The notes beneath the pieces were generated by a model, which saw only the letters and a list, made by a program, of their open reading frames with translations, was not told where the DNA came from and did not search any database. From NCBI GenBank assembly GCA_009760855.2, contig WPIO01000031.1, positions 3,962,501 to 4,010,000 on the forward strand: DNA of 47,500 nucleotides, in the 5' to 3' direction. A program made the position numbers and the translations under genes. Shown here piece by piece: positions 11,585-40,146 of this stretch. The stretch comes from Cristatella mucedo (lineage: Eukaryota; Bryozoa; Phylactolaemata; Cristatellidae). Numbering within the stretch: position 1 is the first letter of the stretch; each line of letters opens with the position of its first letter.

Positions 11585-12072
11585 TGTAGTTTGGTCGCAC
11601 AGCAGAGAGACGGCCGATGCCCAACACCGACAGTTTATTACTAACGCACGGAGCCGAAGAGCGCACGGCTACCCTCGGCCCCTGCTCTCACACGACTCCC
11701 CTCCCCTGGTCGACTCCGATGACTCATCGACCACAACTGTGCACCGGCCAACCCTGATGGTGAACCCACCATCTGGCCACCAGCTGGTCCATGCCACATC
11801 AAAGGCGGATCACAGCAGTGCACTGGCCGACCCTGATGGTGAATCCACCATCTGGCCACCAGCTGGTTACTGGCCTCTGTCCATACCACATCACAGGCGG
11901 ACCCCAGCTATGCACCGGCCCCTCTCGGTGGTGCTTCTAACAGCTCACCAGTAGCTTATCAGAGGAGCCTGCATACGATACATACATGCGAACTACGTGC
12001 TCCCTTGACCTTACGGTCACAAGTCAGGAGCCGGCATACAATACATACATACAAACGTACATACGAACTACA
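11585..12072 (-). repeat. 3' LTR of the Ty3/gypsy element, enlarged by tandem duplications
   Basis: This end matches the 334-bp LTR at 15802-16135 with few substitutions. It carries two extra segments. One is a second copy of a 79-bp unit (units start at 11751 and 11830). The other is a second copy of the terminal block (starts at 11963 and 12026). The outer end is TGTAGT; I take the inner end as ACTACA at 12067-12072, although 11996 is an alternative if the terminal duplication spans the LTR boundary. A poly(A) signal AATAAA in element sense lies at 11634-11639. Confidence 0.85.
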
Positions 12073-12150
12073 CGCACCCTTGACCTTAAGGTCACAAGTT
12101 TGCAGCACCAACACATGTAGCTGCAAGGTACAGAGCAGCAATGAGCAAGT

Positions 12151-15034
12151 CTATCCGGTCAGGACATAATCGTCGTACCGGCGGGGAAGTGTCACAGCGC
12201 GCCTGGGCCGCTGTACTGGTTCAGCTCTGTCCCCTTCAGGTGCAGGGGGCGCCTCTTGCTGCCCTGGTACGAGGCGAAAGTCAGACACGTGGCGACGCAC
12301 ACCGTCGATCTCGATTCCCACGCCCTGCCCCTCACTTGTTACCGTGCCCGCGGGCCACTCGGTCGTACAACGAGCGCCGGCAGGCTTCACAAAGACTCGC
12401 TGGCCGACAGCATATTGAGTAGTCCTCGGGCCCTGATCTGTCTGTGCTCTGAAGAGGGGGCTTTTCCACTCATAGGAGAATAGCCTTCTGCAGGGCACTG
12501 ATTCCTCGTGCAACCCGGCTGTTGGCGAGATGTTGTACCAATACACCATCATCAGGACGTTCTTGCCCGTGCGAGCCGCCATTCCCTTGATGGTCCTGTG
12601 GTTTTGCTCAACGATGCCGTTGCCGGAGGGTTTATAGGCGCAACGGTATATGGGCTCCACGCCCCAGCGGTCGCAAAGACTGCGAAGAGCTGTTGAGCGA
12701 AAGCTCGCACCGTTGTCCATGAGCAGCTACTGCGGAGGGCCACGCTCCCTAAAAATTTCTCCCAGATTTTGCACCAATGTGTTTTCTCCCTCGTCGGGTA
12801 TTCGCCTCCAAATAGCGAAACGGCTTGGTCCACAATCTACCACGGTCAGATATTTTTGGCCCTTGAAATGCGTCGCAGGTTACGTCGCAGGCCAGGCGCT
12901 GCCAATTCTCGCTTACATCCAGCACGCCTGCACTCCATGCGACTGGTGCAGGATCGATCGACTTGCAACGAGGGCAAGCCTTCACGACGGCTTCGACGTC
13001 CTTCCGCCGGATAGTAGCTTTCGGGTGGCACATTCTGGCAAGGTACAGTGTCCTGTCAACTCCAAAGTGGTGAAGGCTGTGGAAACTCTTTAGGTCGACG
13101 CCGACCGCTGGCGAAGACGCCTGCTCTGGAACAGCGAGACAGCTTACATTCGCCCTCGTCCATTTCTGAGAGACGCGGGTCAGCTGGTCGGCTTTATTGT
13201 TGGATGATCGCACTAGGACTACGGAAGCCTTCAGTCCACACTCTGACACCGTGTCGGCTATCAGTGCTAGCCTGCGTTTGATAAGCGCCTCTCCCATGCC
13301 GTGGGCTCGTACAGGCTTATCTCCAACCAGCAGTGACTGTAGCCATCCGTGAACAGTTGCTGAATCTGTCCGAATCTCCACCTGCCGTAATGACCAAGCA
13401 ATGGCCAGATTGAGGCCCTTGATGATAGCCTCCAGCTCCGCAAGATTGATGTGGGCTACGTCGTCCGCTTTTCGCAGCCAGGAGGCATCCTCGACGATTC
13501 TTCCTCCTATATCCAGGCATGTGCCGATAGCAAGGCTGCTGGCATCACACCAGAGGATGCCACTATCCAGATTCGGCACATTCCAAATGCCTGAAACTGG
13601 ATCGTCGGCATGCAATCGCTGCATCAACTCACCCGCCATGGCTATGACATTTTCACCAACGACTGAGTCCCAACCGACATCGCCAGCAGCTCGCTTTAGG
13701 TAACTGCAGGCCGGGCGAAGCCAGCCTGCGATTGGGAAATGCCCGATCAGCTGCCCGCACCACGAAAACAGCTGGCGTCGCGATGGGGCGTTAGGCAATG
13801 CGCTCACCACGTTATCGCGGCGCCAACGAAGCTCCTCACCTTCGTTTGGCCTGCATACTCGAAGGCCAAGGACCCTTCCGCCAGCGAGGCTTTCTGGCGG
13901 CTTAGCCTCCAAACCAAATGTTCGTAGCAAGTCGATTACATCACCATTCGAGACAACGCTGTTATTGACAACAATATCGTCGACAAACGAATCGGTACCA
14001 GCACGAACTCGCTCATCCATGGACAAGACCTTTGTCAGAATCGCGGTCATTTTTTTTCGGGGCGACATTAAGTCCGAAACCTAGTCGTGTGAGGCAGTAC
14101 CGACGGCCTTTGTACTCCACGACCTGATATTGCCAGAGAGCGGGATCAACATGCACCTGCAAGTATGCTTTTCGCAGGTCAATTATGCTCACGCTCTCGC
14201 CCAGCCGTCGCCACGCTCTGAGCTTGGTGCTACACACATCGCCACCAGCCGTGTGACTCGATATAAACTGATTAAGTTCTCGGTAGTCCATAACGGGCCT
14301 CACTTTGCCTTTACTTGCCTGTACGACGGCCATTTGAGGGATCAGGCCACCACAATGACCAGCGAACGGCTGCAACCAGCCTTCCTTGATCCACTCTTCC
14401 ACCTCCTTTTCGTAGTCGGCACGAATTTCCTCTCCCACATGATATGAAGCGATATGGTTCGTCAATTGGGGGACGACACAACGATTCGTCCACTCCCACT
14501 TGACTGACCAGCGCCCCCGATGGAAAACTGCCTTAAAGTCCTTGTCCTCAATCAGTACGTCAGCGGCCGACGATGCTACAGCACGTTTGACACTAGGTGA
14601 CGCCACTACTGCTGCCTCGGAACGGTGTGCTGGCTCTGGAACTCTCCTTTGGCACATGAACTCAACATGACCAGCGGAAGGACCGATAATCACGCCGCCT
14701 AGGAGTTCAATGGCATCCATACCGAGTAGTAACCCGAAACCAGGAAGAACATCTGACACAAGGCAGTCCAGCACTATGGTTCGTCCGCAGAGGGCTACCG
14801 TAGCGACGCACGTGGACTTGCAGACAGCCGTGGCTCCATTCATCATTACGACTTCCTCGCACGCTCGCCTCACCCTCGCAGGGTCCGCAAGCGTCGCCGA
14901 AATGATGGACCTCGAGCACCCAGTATCCACGAGCGCAGACGCCTCGAAGTTTTCGATGAGGACACGTACCGAAGGAAGGCGCGCCATAACGGAGGGGAAG
15001 GCACCGGCGCAGTAATGCGTGCTCTCCCCTACTC
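12151..15034 (-). pseudogene. pol: Retrotransposon pol (protease-RT-RNase H-integrase), broken
   Basis: Pol is read in three frames. Frame one (to 14013) holds the aspartic protease (LVDTGCSRSIIS) and the first half of RT (RPVMDYRELNQF, SIIDLRKAYLQV, LTRLGFGLN). A run of eight A residues in element sense (14050-14057) carries one base too many and shifts into frame two (14068-12749). Frame two holds the catalytic FVDDI, the RNase H acidic motifs (LWCDAS, LAELEAI, RTDSATVHGW) and the integrase HHCC zinc finger (LHHFGVD through CPRC). A second shift near 12860 and a TAG at 12727-12729 interrupt the integrase core. Its catalytic residues can still be seen (Asp in LACDVT, Asp in MDNGASF, Glu in GIVEQNHR). 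Pol ends at 12151. Confidence 0.93.
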
Positions 15035-15760
15035 GTTTTTTGGCCAGTTTGGTACGACCGCCCGATCCGAGCAGTTAGCAGCGAGATGTTGAATGCTCCC
15101 ACAGACGTAACAGTGCCTCCCGCGACCACGGCGCGCCGCTTTAGAAGGACAATCACGGCGTAAGTGCCCGATCGCCTTGCATAGGAAACACACAACATCT
15201 CTGTTATTCGGTGCCTGGGGAGGCCATCCCGAACGAGAACCGGATGCGAAGCAACTTTCTGCCGCCTTCCGAATGCTGACGCTTGCCTTCACTATGACCC
15301 GAGCCTTCTCGACAAGAACATCCGCAGGCATTTCCGCGAGGTTGCATGAGGCTTGGAGGTGCCTCTTTGCGGCCTCCGGCAGCCCAGCAACAAAGGCGCA
15401 TTTGACAAAATCACCGGCCACCAGCCTAGCCAACCGATTCAAGTCCGCCCAAAAGCCATCCACATTTTCACCTTCAGCAAGGCGACGCGAGGCGAATTCC
15501 TCGTAGGCATCGAAGCGATTCGGCGAGAATGCTGCCAGCAGCGCTTTTCTTACCGTGGCGTAGTCTTCCTTAGCCGCCTCGGGGACGCCATCGTATACGG
15601 CGTATGCCAAACGTGTAAGGAATAGCGGCAGGAAATTTTGCAATTCATCAACCCCTTACATCTTGGCCAATCTTTTGAACCGATTTAGCCATTCAGCGAA
15701 GTCTCTGCTGCCGTCGAATTGCGAAATTTTTCCTTCCATTAGTTGTACTTTCAGACTCAT
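15029..15760 (-). pseudogene. gag: Retrotransposon gag, one internal stop codon
   Basis: Gag begins at an ATG at 15760-15758 (MSLKVQLMEGKISQF). A TAA at 15656-15658 breaks the frame after RLAKM, and the frame then continues without shift. The body shows a retrotransposon capsid-like segment, including EEFASRRLAEGENVDGFWAD. Two CCHC zinc knuckles follow: CFLCKAIGHLRRDC and CYVCGSIQHLAANC. These bind the element RNA during packaging. Gag ends at TAG 15029-15031. Without the TAA it would be about 243 residues. Another reading is that translation could restart downstream, but a simple inactivating mutation is more likely. Confidence 0.9.
15035..15041 (-). promoter_or_regulatory. -1 ribosomal frameshift heptamer A-AAA-AAC at the gag-pol junction
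   Basis: In element sense the gag frame reads CCA AAA AAC GAG TAG. The heptamer A AAA AAC matches the canonical X-XXY-YYZ slippery site in the right phase and sits one codon before the gag stop. After a -1 slip the frame stays open and runs into the protease frame, joining the Met at 14987. This is how many retroelements set the ratio of Gag to Gag-Pol. I did not fold a downstream pseudoknot or stem. Confidence 0.82.
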
Positions 15761-15801
15761 CGTTATACGGACCACACAGTCGCTCCCGCCGAGAAATAGC
15801 T

Positions 15802-16135
15802 TGTAGTTTGGTCGCACAGCAGAGAGACGGCCGATGCCCAACACCGACAGTTTATTACTAACGCACGGAGCCGAAGAGCGCACGGCTCCCCTCGGCCCCT
15901 GCTCTCACACGACTCCCCTCCCCTGGTCGACTCCGATGACTCATCGACCACAACTGTGCACCGGCCGACCCTGATGGTGAATCCACCATCTGGCCACCAG
16001 CTGGTTACTGGCCTCTGTCCATACCACATCACAGGCGGACCCCAGCTGTGCACCGGCCCCTCTCGGTGGTGCTTCTAACAGCTCACCAGTAGCTTATCAG
16101 AGGAGCCTGCATACGATACATACATGCGAACTACA
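15802..16135 (-). repeat. 5' LTR of the Ty3/gypsy element (334 bp)
   Basis: Boundaries are TGTAGT and ACTACA, a perfect 6-bp inverted terminal repeat, with the outer end touching target duplication gtctt. In element sense AATAAA lies at 15851-15856, near the end of the R region. The copy has one unit of each block that is duplicated in the other LTR. Confidence 0.92.
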
Positions 16136-16140
16136 GTCTT
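16136..16140. repeat. Target-site duplication gtctt, right
   Basis: Matches 11580-11584 exactly. Confidence 0.9.
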
Positions 16141-17231
16141 AATGGCGAAAGTGGATGCATTCCATCGATCCGGCGGTCCCGAACTGGTATGTGCGTAGTG
16201 GGGCACCTGCGCCAACTTGAGGGCGACGGTCGTTGGCCTTAAATCTCCGTTGCATTGAGCTGCTTGGTGAAGTTGAAGCCCCACAGGCTGATATATACTA
16301 TCGGCAGAAGTGTCCGATTTAGCACGAACGCTCTGCAGAGCCTCGAGTCCCTGTATCCAGCCGCCAATATTCATTAGGAGCTACCTTCAATCGCGATGGA
16401 TCCATTAGCCGTCGGCACGCTTTTGAACTCCTTCGCTTGTACAACTGCGTACCCATAGTTGAACAACAAGGCTAAGTCGATGTATTGTAGTCACCAACTG
16501 CGAACCTTGCGATTTGTCATTATCTGCAAAATTCTACCGCAAACAGAATGAGCAACCGATCGGCTGACAAAGTCGTGGCAGCTATAGTCCTCCAAGCTTG
16601 GGTGTTAGCTTTGCAAAGCGCACTTCTGTTGATTTCAAAGCCAGTTTTCATATGTTCAACAGCTAAAAGCTTGTAGCCGACTCAAAAACAAAAACTATTT
16701 AGCCTAACAGATTTTGAAAAGAGCCCTTTGGGCTAGCTTCGGAATTCTGATTTTATCACTGGCACTTTCCAACAGATATTATAGCGAGGGAAGTCTTGCT
16801 TGCCTTGGGTCGGCTTCCAGATGAGCTTTCATAATTTTTAAGGGATAGTATCAATTTTTAGAGTTTATAAATAGATAGTAATAACATTTTAAAGCGGCTT
16901 GTTGAGCGGTGCATCGCCTCAGGCTCTCCAAATAGGCGCGAGAATTGCTTATAAAGTGTCAAGAGAGGCTTTCGGATGACTCCCATTGAGCATTAAGCTA
17001 AAGGTTTCTCAAAAATTCTTTAAGACCAGCTAACAACTGAAATAAACATTTATAATGACAAGTTTTCCGAGGAGTCGTTTTCTTTTAAAAGCAGATTTTG
17101 AAGGCAAGTCCTTGACGTATTTAACGCCCTTCACGGTCGCGGTTTAACCTCTCAAAAAATCCTAGGTTCGCTCTTCGTCGAAGCAGGCGGCCTTTTAAAA
17201 CGAAAATAAATTTGTGCAAACTGTCCGAATG
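16141..17231. other. Intergenic, nothing recognised
   Basis: No coding region or clear repeat supported. The sequence has the look of old, decayed DNA without a readable frame. Confidence 0.45.
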
Positions 17232-17520
17232 CAATGAAATGTATCTTCGTCTATAACTCCACAAAGACTACGTGGGTGTTACACAGGAGAGTTTCGTCTA
17301 GCGCACTCACAGCCTAAGCGGCTTTCGGTATGCATTCGGTAGCCAACAGACTTTATCTCACGAAACAAAGAGAAAGTGGGAAGCACAGCAGAGTCAGGAG
17401 AGCAGTTGAGGTAGTGAGTGGCATGGAAGTGGCAGCTCAGGACCGCTGGAAAGTCTAAGCCATAGTCGGTAGCATGAGAGTAGTTATCATTGCGTAAGGC
17501 TCCTATCGGAAAAATTAACT
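17232..17520 (-). mobile_element. LINE family A, 3'-terminal fragment
   Basis: The minus strand matches the family A 3' end, including ataactccacaaagactacg, the gcggctttcggta block and the ggcagctcaggaccgctgg block. A short piece of the ORF end remains at about 17450-17510. Confidence 0.88.
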
Positions 17521-17829
17521 CTGAAAACACGCACCATTAGCCACAGCGAGAACTTCTAAACAGCCTCATGATAGCACATCCTTCTCTGACGAGGGTCACT
17601 GGGTGCTGTTATTATATTTTGCCTACATCCTGGTACTTTGATCCTGTTTTTGAAGTATGCATTCCGGAGATGGAATTGCGCGATAAGCTAGGGGGCAACG
17701 AATTCCACGCCGTTTGAACCTGGGGCAACGTACCTTAGCCCGATAAAGCGCACTTCTCTATTACTTAAAGAGCTTCGTAAATCCTCCTAATCTAGCGCTA
17801 TTCCAACGAAGTCTGTAATTAACTTCGGG

Positions 17830-20180
17830 CACTCGAAGGAGTTAGTGTCGTAATCCTTGCGTATGTTGGAGTCCTTGATAGTGTAATAGCTTGTGGCAAG
17901 TTGCCGATAATGGTGGAAACATATCCTTTAACAGGCCGCCATCCCAGATCCATCCTTGAGTTTTTCGACTTTCCGTCCTTTGCACTAGGAGTCGCCCTCT
18001 TCTCATTCCAGGTGATTTCAATATCCAATTCGATAACTCATATTATCTATTGCGTTCCATTTGTGACCCATCTCCATTCTCCAAGTGTTTCTGCCTTCAT
18101 GCTCGCGTTCAAGCCCCTACTCATATAAAGACCTCACCAGCATCAAATTTCAAGCGATTGCAGCCTATTGACCCATATCGTCACCCATTTCAATAAATCT
18201 GGTTATATGTCTTTTTCATTCTCCTTGGAAAATGCTTCTCTTTCGAAATCCAACATTACGTGCAAGTCAGGGAACCTAGTCTCTTGATGATATTGACGTG
18301 GCCGGCAGCAGACTTGTAGCATCTGTCTGTCTAGTTGACCACCTCAAGGACTTCTCCTCCTTGATGAAATGCTACAATGTTCTGCGAGTTCCTGCTGCTG
18401 CTGTTGTAATTAGCGAAGCGGCTGGCCAGTAATGTATGCCCCACCTGCAGCAGGTGGTTTGGCAGTTGACCCAGCGAAAGTCTCCGCCCTTTGATGTAGG
18501 GGATGTTGCCCGCATTAGCTGCATCCCCCAACTGGAGGTGATTCAGCGAGCTTTATTTCTACGTGTGAGAGCAATAAACAGTCTCTTTCACCACTCGTGT
18601 CGGCGTTTGTGCCCCCTCCGCGAGACTCCGCTAGAACTGTCACTGCCGTAGTCACATTAACACTTCAACAACTAGCGACGCTAGCCAACGTTTTGGTAAG
18701 TTTTCACCTCTGACTAAACTACGGGCCTTTGCCGAGACGCCATTTGGCTTATCCCTGACATAAAGGAAGCAAGGAACAATAAACGTAGACTCGAGACGGC
18801 CGCCTTGAAGACAGAGCTCACTGTCCACCCGAAGATTATTTCAGGTCGTACCGATCCCCTTTAGATATGGCCAAGTCCAAATCTTACAGAGAAACCGTGT
18901 AATCACAGATCAATAACCCAATAATACGTGTGTTCAATATGGGCCATGTTCTTAACCGCTCCCAAGCATACACGATCCCAATGGTGACTTAGCAGAGTAT
19001 TTCTCCAAATTCTTCGTATGTAAAATATAACTGACTAAGCACTTGCATTCCTCTCACTGCCGTCTCTGCCAGACTGCAAGCCCCTCAACAGCTCTCTTTA
19101 CAAGGTGAACAGACTTGCTACTGCCCTCCATAACAAATTTTGTTAATATGTCCCTAGTTACCGGCGAAGTCTTATTCCCTCTGAAAGAACCACAATTTTC
19201 AGGCCACTCATTAAAAAGCCTACCCAATAGCATGAGAATTCAAGTAACTTTCGTCCAGTCTCTCTTCTGTCACTCTTTTCTAAGACACGAACTAGTGGTG
19301 GGCAAGCAATCAAATAATTAAATCAATTCATCAGATCTTTCTAGCAAGTTCCGGTCGGGATTTAGAGCTAACCATTCAGGAAGCTGCTCTGCTTCGGGTT
19401 TACAGTGCCTTATAAACAATGCTCATCGAGGTAGTGCCTCTCTTCTGATTCTCTATCAGCAACATTTGACACTATTGACTACCAGATTCTAATGGTGTGC
19501 CTCTTTACATGCCTAGATATCACATGCATGATGCAGTGCTAAACTGGGTTGGGCCTTACGTCAGCGAGAGATGTCAGAGCACAGATGTAAATGGCTGTCG
19601 GTCATCTGGATAGTCCTTGAAGTATGGTGCCCATCAGGGTTCAGCCTTATGCCTTTTCTTTTCTCCATCTATGCTCTACCTCCATCAGATGTTATCTCCA
19701 GAGACAATTTCGACTTTCATTTCTAGGCCGATAGCACCAAGCTATACCTTGACTTCGACCCTTCTGACTCACTCACTTCACTTACAGCATAAATCGACGG
19801 CATTCGGACTCGGATGGCCAACCAATTCCTGAAGCTTAACGAAGACTAATCTAACAGCTATGGGCAAACATAGTATCACCCGAAAGTTGGAAGAACTCAA
19901 CACTGAATATTGCTTGATCTAGCATCGCCCCGCTGACGTCCACCCGTAATCTGGATGCAGATTTCCAAACCAACTTGTCATTGGATTAGCACATTTCCTT
20001 CAAGTAAAGTTGGCCTACTTTCAGCTAACGAACATTAAAAAAATCAGGGCCTGCTTAGAAAAGCACATGACAGCCAAACTATTTCACGCTTGTATGACAT
20101 CGAGTCTAGATTAAAGCAATTCCCTTTACCTAGGACACCGGTTCACTTGACCGACATCACGAGGCCTAAAACTCAGCAGC
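17830..20180 (+). mobile_element. Decayed CR1/L2-like LINE with endonuclease and RT traces
   Basis: Stops and shifts break every frame, but conserved blocks follow in the right order. Near 18005 the text reads as the endonuclease PGDFNIQ motif. Near 19350-19400 it reads as SGFRANHS of the RT fingers, at about 19450-19490 as the DTIDYQIL region, and near 19625-19640 as GAHQGS, where PQGS is usual. Near 19700-19750 it matches the DFHFYADDT catalytic box, degraded. It is a single long copy, not just a 3' fragment. Much of the upstream sequence is too decayed to read, so the left limit is approximate. Confidence 0.75.
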
Positions 20181-20789
20181 TCGTTAAGGGCAAGCATGAG
20201 ATTAAATTGATTGTAACCGATGACACTGTATTGCAGAACAAGTATGACTGATCAAACTCAGGGGCAACTTGCTAATGCCAGGGAAGTTCATGGCGAGTCA
20301 CACTCGGCTATGCATCCATAAATAATCAATTAATATGTTAAAATGCAATACACGAATGCTGTCTGCTGGGCACTAACCGTGTGACTGTAGTTAACACACA
20401 TTGACCATGGAACCATTGACAAATCAGATTGCAAGTATTTACACAAGCACAGCTCCGAAAAGGTTTGTGCTTAGGTGATGAGCCCACGTTCTAGCACAAT
20501 CCCACTGCATCGTATCAGCCCGGGTACCACGGGCTTGGACATGAGCTGCATAGCAGCAAGCGATCGTCCAATAGCGTTTTCCTGACCATGCCAACGGCAG
20601 GCTGACCGGATGCAGCCACTTGGTCTGCTGCCAGCCTCCATGACGCTGCCAGCGTACTGCCAGCTGCACGGTGGACTCAGCCACACAGCCGAGCAGCGGC
20701 AGAGAGCACCGATGGCCGGCTAGTCAGCTGGCGCCGAAGCCACAGCGGACTGAAGGCAGGTTCCTCCTTCCACTTTGACACAGAGACAC
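20181..20789. other. Region downstream of SEL1L, nothing else recognised
   Basis: No gene supported. Part of it may be the SEL1L 3' UTR. No AATAAA on the minus strand was found close to the stop codon. Confidence 0.4.
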
Positions 20790-20859
20790 GATCGGTGGTC
20801 CGCGATCGGTGGCCCACGATCGGTGGTCCACAATCGGTGGCCCGCGATCGGCGGCCCAC
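20790..20859. repeat. 14-bp minisatellite, five units
   Basis: Five head-to-tail copies of a unit like gatcggtggtccgc, with small changes between copies. It starts 125 bases beyond the SEL1L stop codon and so probably lies in the 3' UTR. Confidence 0.92.
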
Positions 20860-20949
20860 GACAACAATGAAGAACCATGGTGTGGCATCTGCCAATTGGC
20901 AGAACTCCTTCCCTCGCAGAGGTTATGCTCAAACAAGCAAAAGAAAACC

Positions 20950-20969
20950 AGAGAGAGAGAGAGAGAGAC
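20950..20969. repeat. Short (GA)n tract
   Basis: About ten GA units, 15 bases downstream of the SEL1L stop codon. Confidence 0.9.
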
Positions 20970-20983
20970 TCGAAGTGAAAACC

Positions 20984-38242
<17,259 letters not shown>

Positions 38243-38981
38243 CACCTGAACGAAGCGAGAAAAAAGAAAACGACCATTGGCAACCCGACCGAAAAGCTAC
38301 ATAGTATTTTTTGCACAGGCACACGCGTCTGCCTACAAGCACTGCCACGAGTATTTGAGTGGCTCCTATAGTGGCTTGGATGTCTCTTTCGCGAACGTGG
38401 TAGCTAACAAACGAGCCCATCGTGACTGGATATCCAGTGTGATGCCTCAAGTACCATGAACCGGAAGCACACAGCTGTAGAGGGTGAAAGCAAGCATACA
38501 TATTTTAAATGGTGCCAACACGATTGCCCATTTTTGGGATGTGGCAAAACTGTCAGTGGCCTGCCCTTCCTGCCTTCATTCCCAAATCTACACAGGCAGC
38601 CTCCGATTGCCGACTCCCGGATCCATGAGGTGCAGGCATACGAGCCACCACATTGTGGCGTCGGCATTACTCCGCTCACTCAGCAAACAAGGCCGCCAAG
38701 TGACCAAGGCTGCACATCCTGATGACTGTCAATGCCCTTCTTATGTAGCCACCGGTTAAGCGGCCGTTGCCAGCAAGCCCAGCACACGTAGCAGGGCTCA
38801 CGACAGTTCATTACAAGGCTTAGCGATAAAACTGTTGAGAGATCACTGAAAATCCAGGGCGACTTACGAAAGCTGCTTCAGCTTGAACGGCTTATTGAAT
38901 GACTGTGCTCTCTTCTAAATTCCACACTGGGAGCATGACGTACGTTAGTAACTGTAGCCAACTAGCAAATCATACACACGT

Positions 38982-39013
<32 letters not shown>

Positions 39014-40044
39014 GCACCACACACTCGTAGACACACGCGCATGCACACACGCATGCACACACGCACAAAACACACATGCACAAACACAAGCACTGCACTC
39101 AAGCTAGCATGGCAGCAGCATCACCAAGCCAACATCGAGTACAACAGCATATAGTGCCCTAATGGGCACATTCAATGCTGCAGCAGTACACAGCACAATG
39201 GGCAGATTACAACTTACCCCACACTGTCTGCCCTGAAAGCTACTGCTCGGCTACTGCTGATCCATCTGGCTGCCCACAGCAGATGAGATGGCCCAAATAT
39301 CAAGCTAGTGTGGCAACTTAAACTGCGCAAACTCTTGTCTACCGAGTGGCCAATGCTTTCCGGATCTGGCCTTCATACAGCCCACCAGGCAGATGTTGCC
39401 GTTGGGGTTTTCCTTCGAAATACTGACCTGCCACTCGATACACACAACTGTAGGATCTAGCCAACTCCGGCAGTGTGACCTCGACAACAGGGACATCCAT
39501 CACAAATTCAGGCCCCATGAACCCCTTGCACAAGATTTAATAAGAATCCAGCTTCACGAGAAGCCGTTTACTGGGTGACAAGTCATGAGTTGGCATAGCT
39601 AAGCTACCAAGAGTAACCCCAGGCTGCTTGCTTCACCCACCAGACTAGCTGCTGCTGCACCAAGATTTTGCTAAGCAGGTGTGACCCTAGCCTCTGGTTT
39701 GAGAACATGGGTTCAACGGCTGACAAAATGGCATGTTCTTTCCTCGTGGTTCCACGATGTCCTCTCGGGGTGATTTAGAACTTACACAGCCGGTTAACGG
39801 CTCAGCAGCAAGTGTGCACTTACCCAAGAACATGCCCCACACAGTCCACAGAACATGGGAATGCATGCCGAGCAGCATAGCAGGAAAAGGCAGCAGACCC
39901 ACAGCACATCATATAAGTCGGCATCGGTTGCAACTAAAGGAAGGAACTGCCTCTACTATTTGCTTGAGATAAGTTAGGGCAGGACACATCTGTATACAGG
40001 CTCAAATGTGATGGCACACCAGTTGGCTATGACTTTCAATTAAT
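38243..40044. other. Upstream flank of SEL1L, nothing coding recognised
   Basis: The pyrimidine tract and AG directly before the SEL1L ATG suggest that a 5' UTR intron begins this region. I could not locate the transcription start. An AC microsatellite lies at 38983-39012. No other gene is supported. Confidence 0.45.
38983..39012. repeat. (CA)15 microsatellite
   Basis: Uninterrupted CA units, followed by interrupted ones to about 39090. Confidence 0.95.
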
Positions 40045-40146
40045 TCGCTTTGCAGCAAATGTAAAGCGCCTAGAGAGAGATTAAGTTCTCTGAGGGCGCT
40101 TTATCAAGTGAATTACTATTATTATAATTATTATTATTATTATTAA
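40045..40146 (+). mobile_element. ATT-tailed LINE terminus (family B)
   Basis: The sequence from ttcgctttgcagcaaatg through the terminal block to the ATTATT tail matches 34525-34612 almost exactly. Upstream homology is lost quickly. Confidence 0.85.

Larger units (their letters stand above)
11585..16135 (-). mobile_element. Ty3/gypsy-type LTR retrotransposon, near full length, inactivated
   Basis: The element reads on the minus strand. It has two LTRs, a 41-nt leader, gag with two zinc knuckles, and pol in the order protease, reverse transcriptase, RNase H, integrase. There is no envelope gene. A perfect 5-bp target duplication (gtctt) flanks it. Domain order and motifs place it with Ty3/gypsy (Metaviridae-like) elements, though the RT and RNase H motifs (FVDD, LAELEAI) are divergent for the group. 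At least four lesions disable it: one stop in gag, one 1-base insertion in RT, one frameshift and one stop in integrase. All are described in the sub-features. Confidence 0.95.

Noticed and set aside
11585-16135. BEL/Pao assignment of the LTR element
   Set aside because: BEL/Pao elements share the same domain order and the RT is divergent, but the compact zinc-knuckle gag, the short integrase C-terminus and the GNGIVE-type integrase motif fit Ty3/gypsy better. A tree of RT domains would decide.
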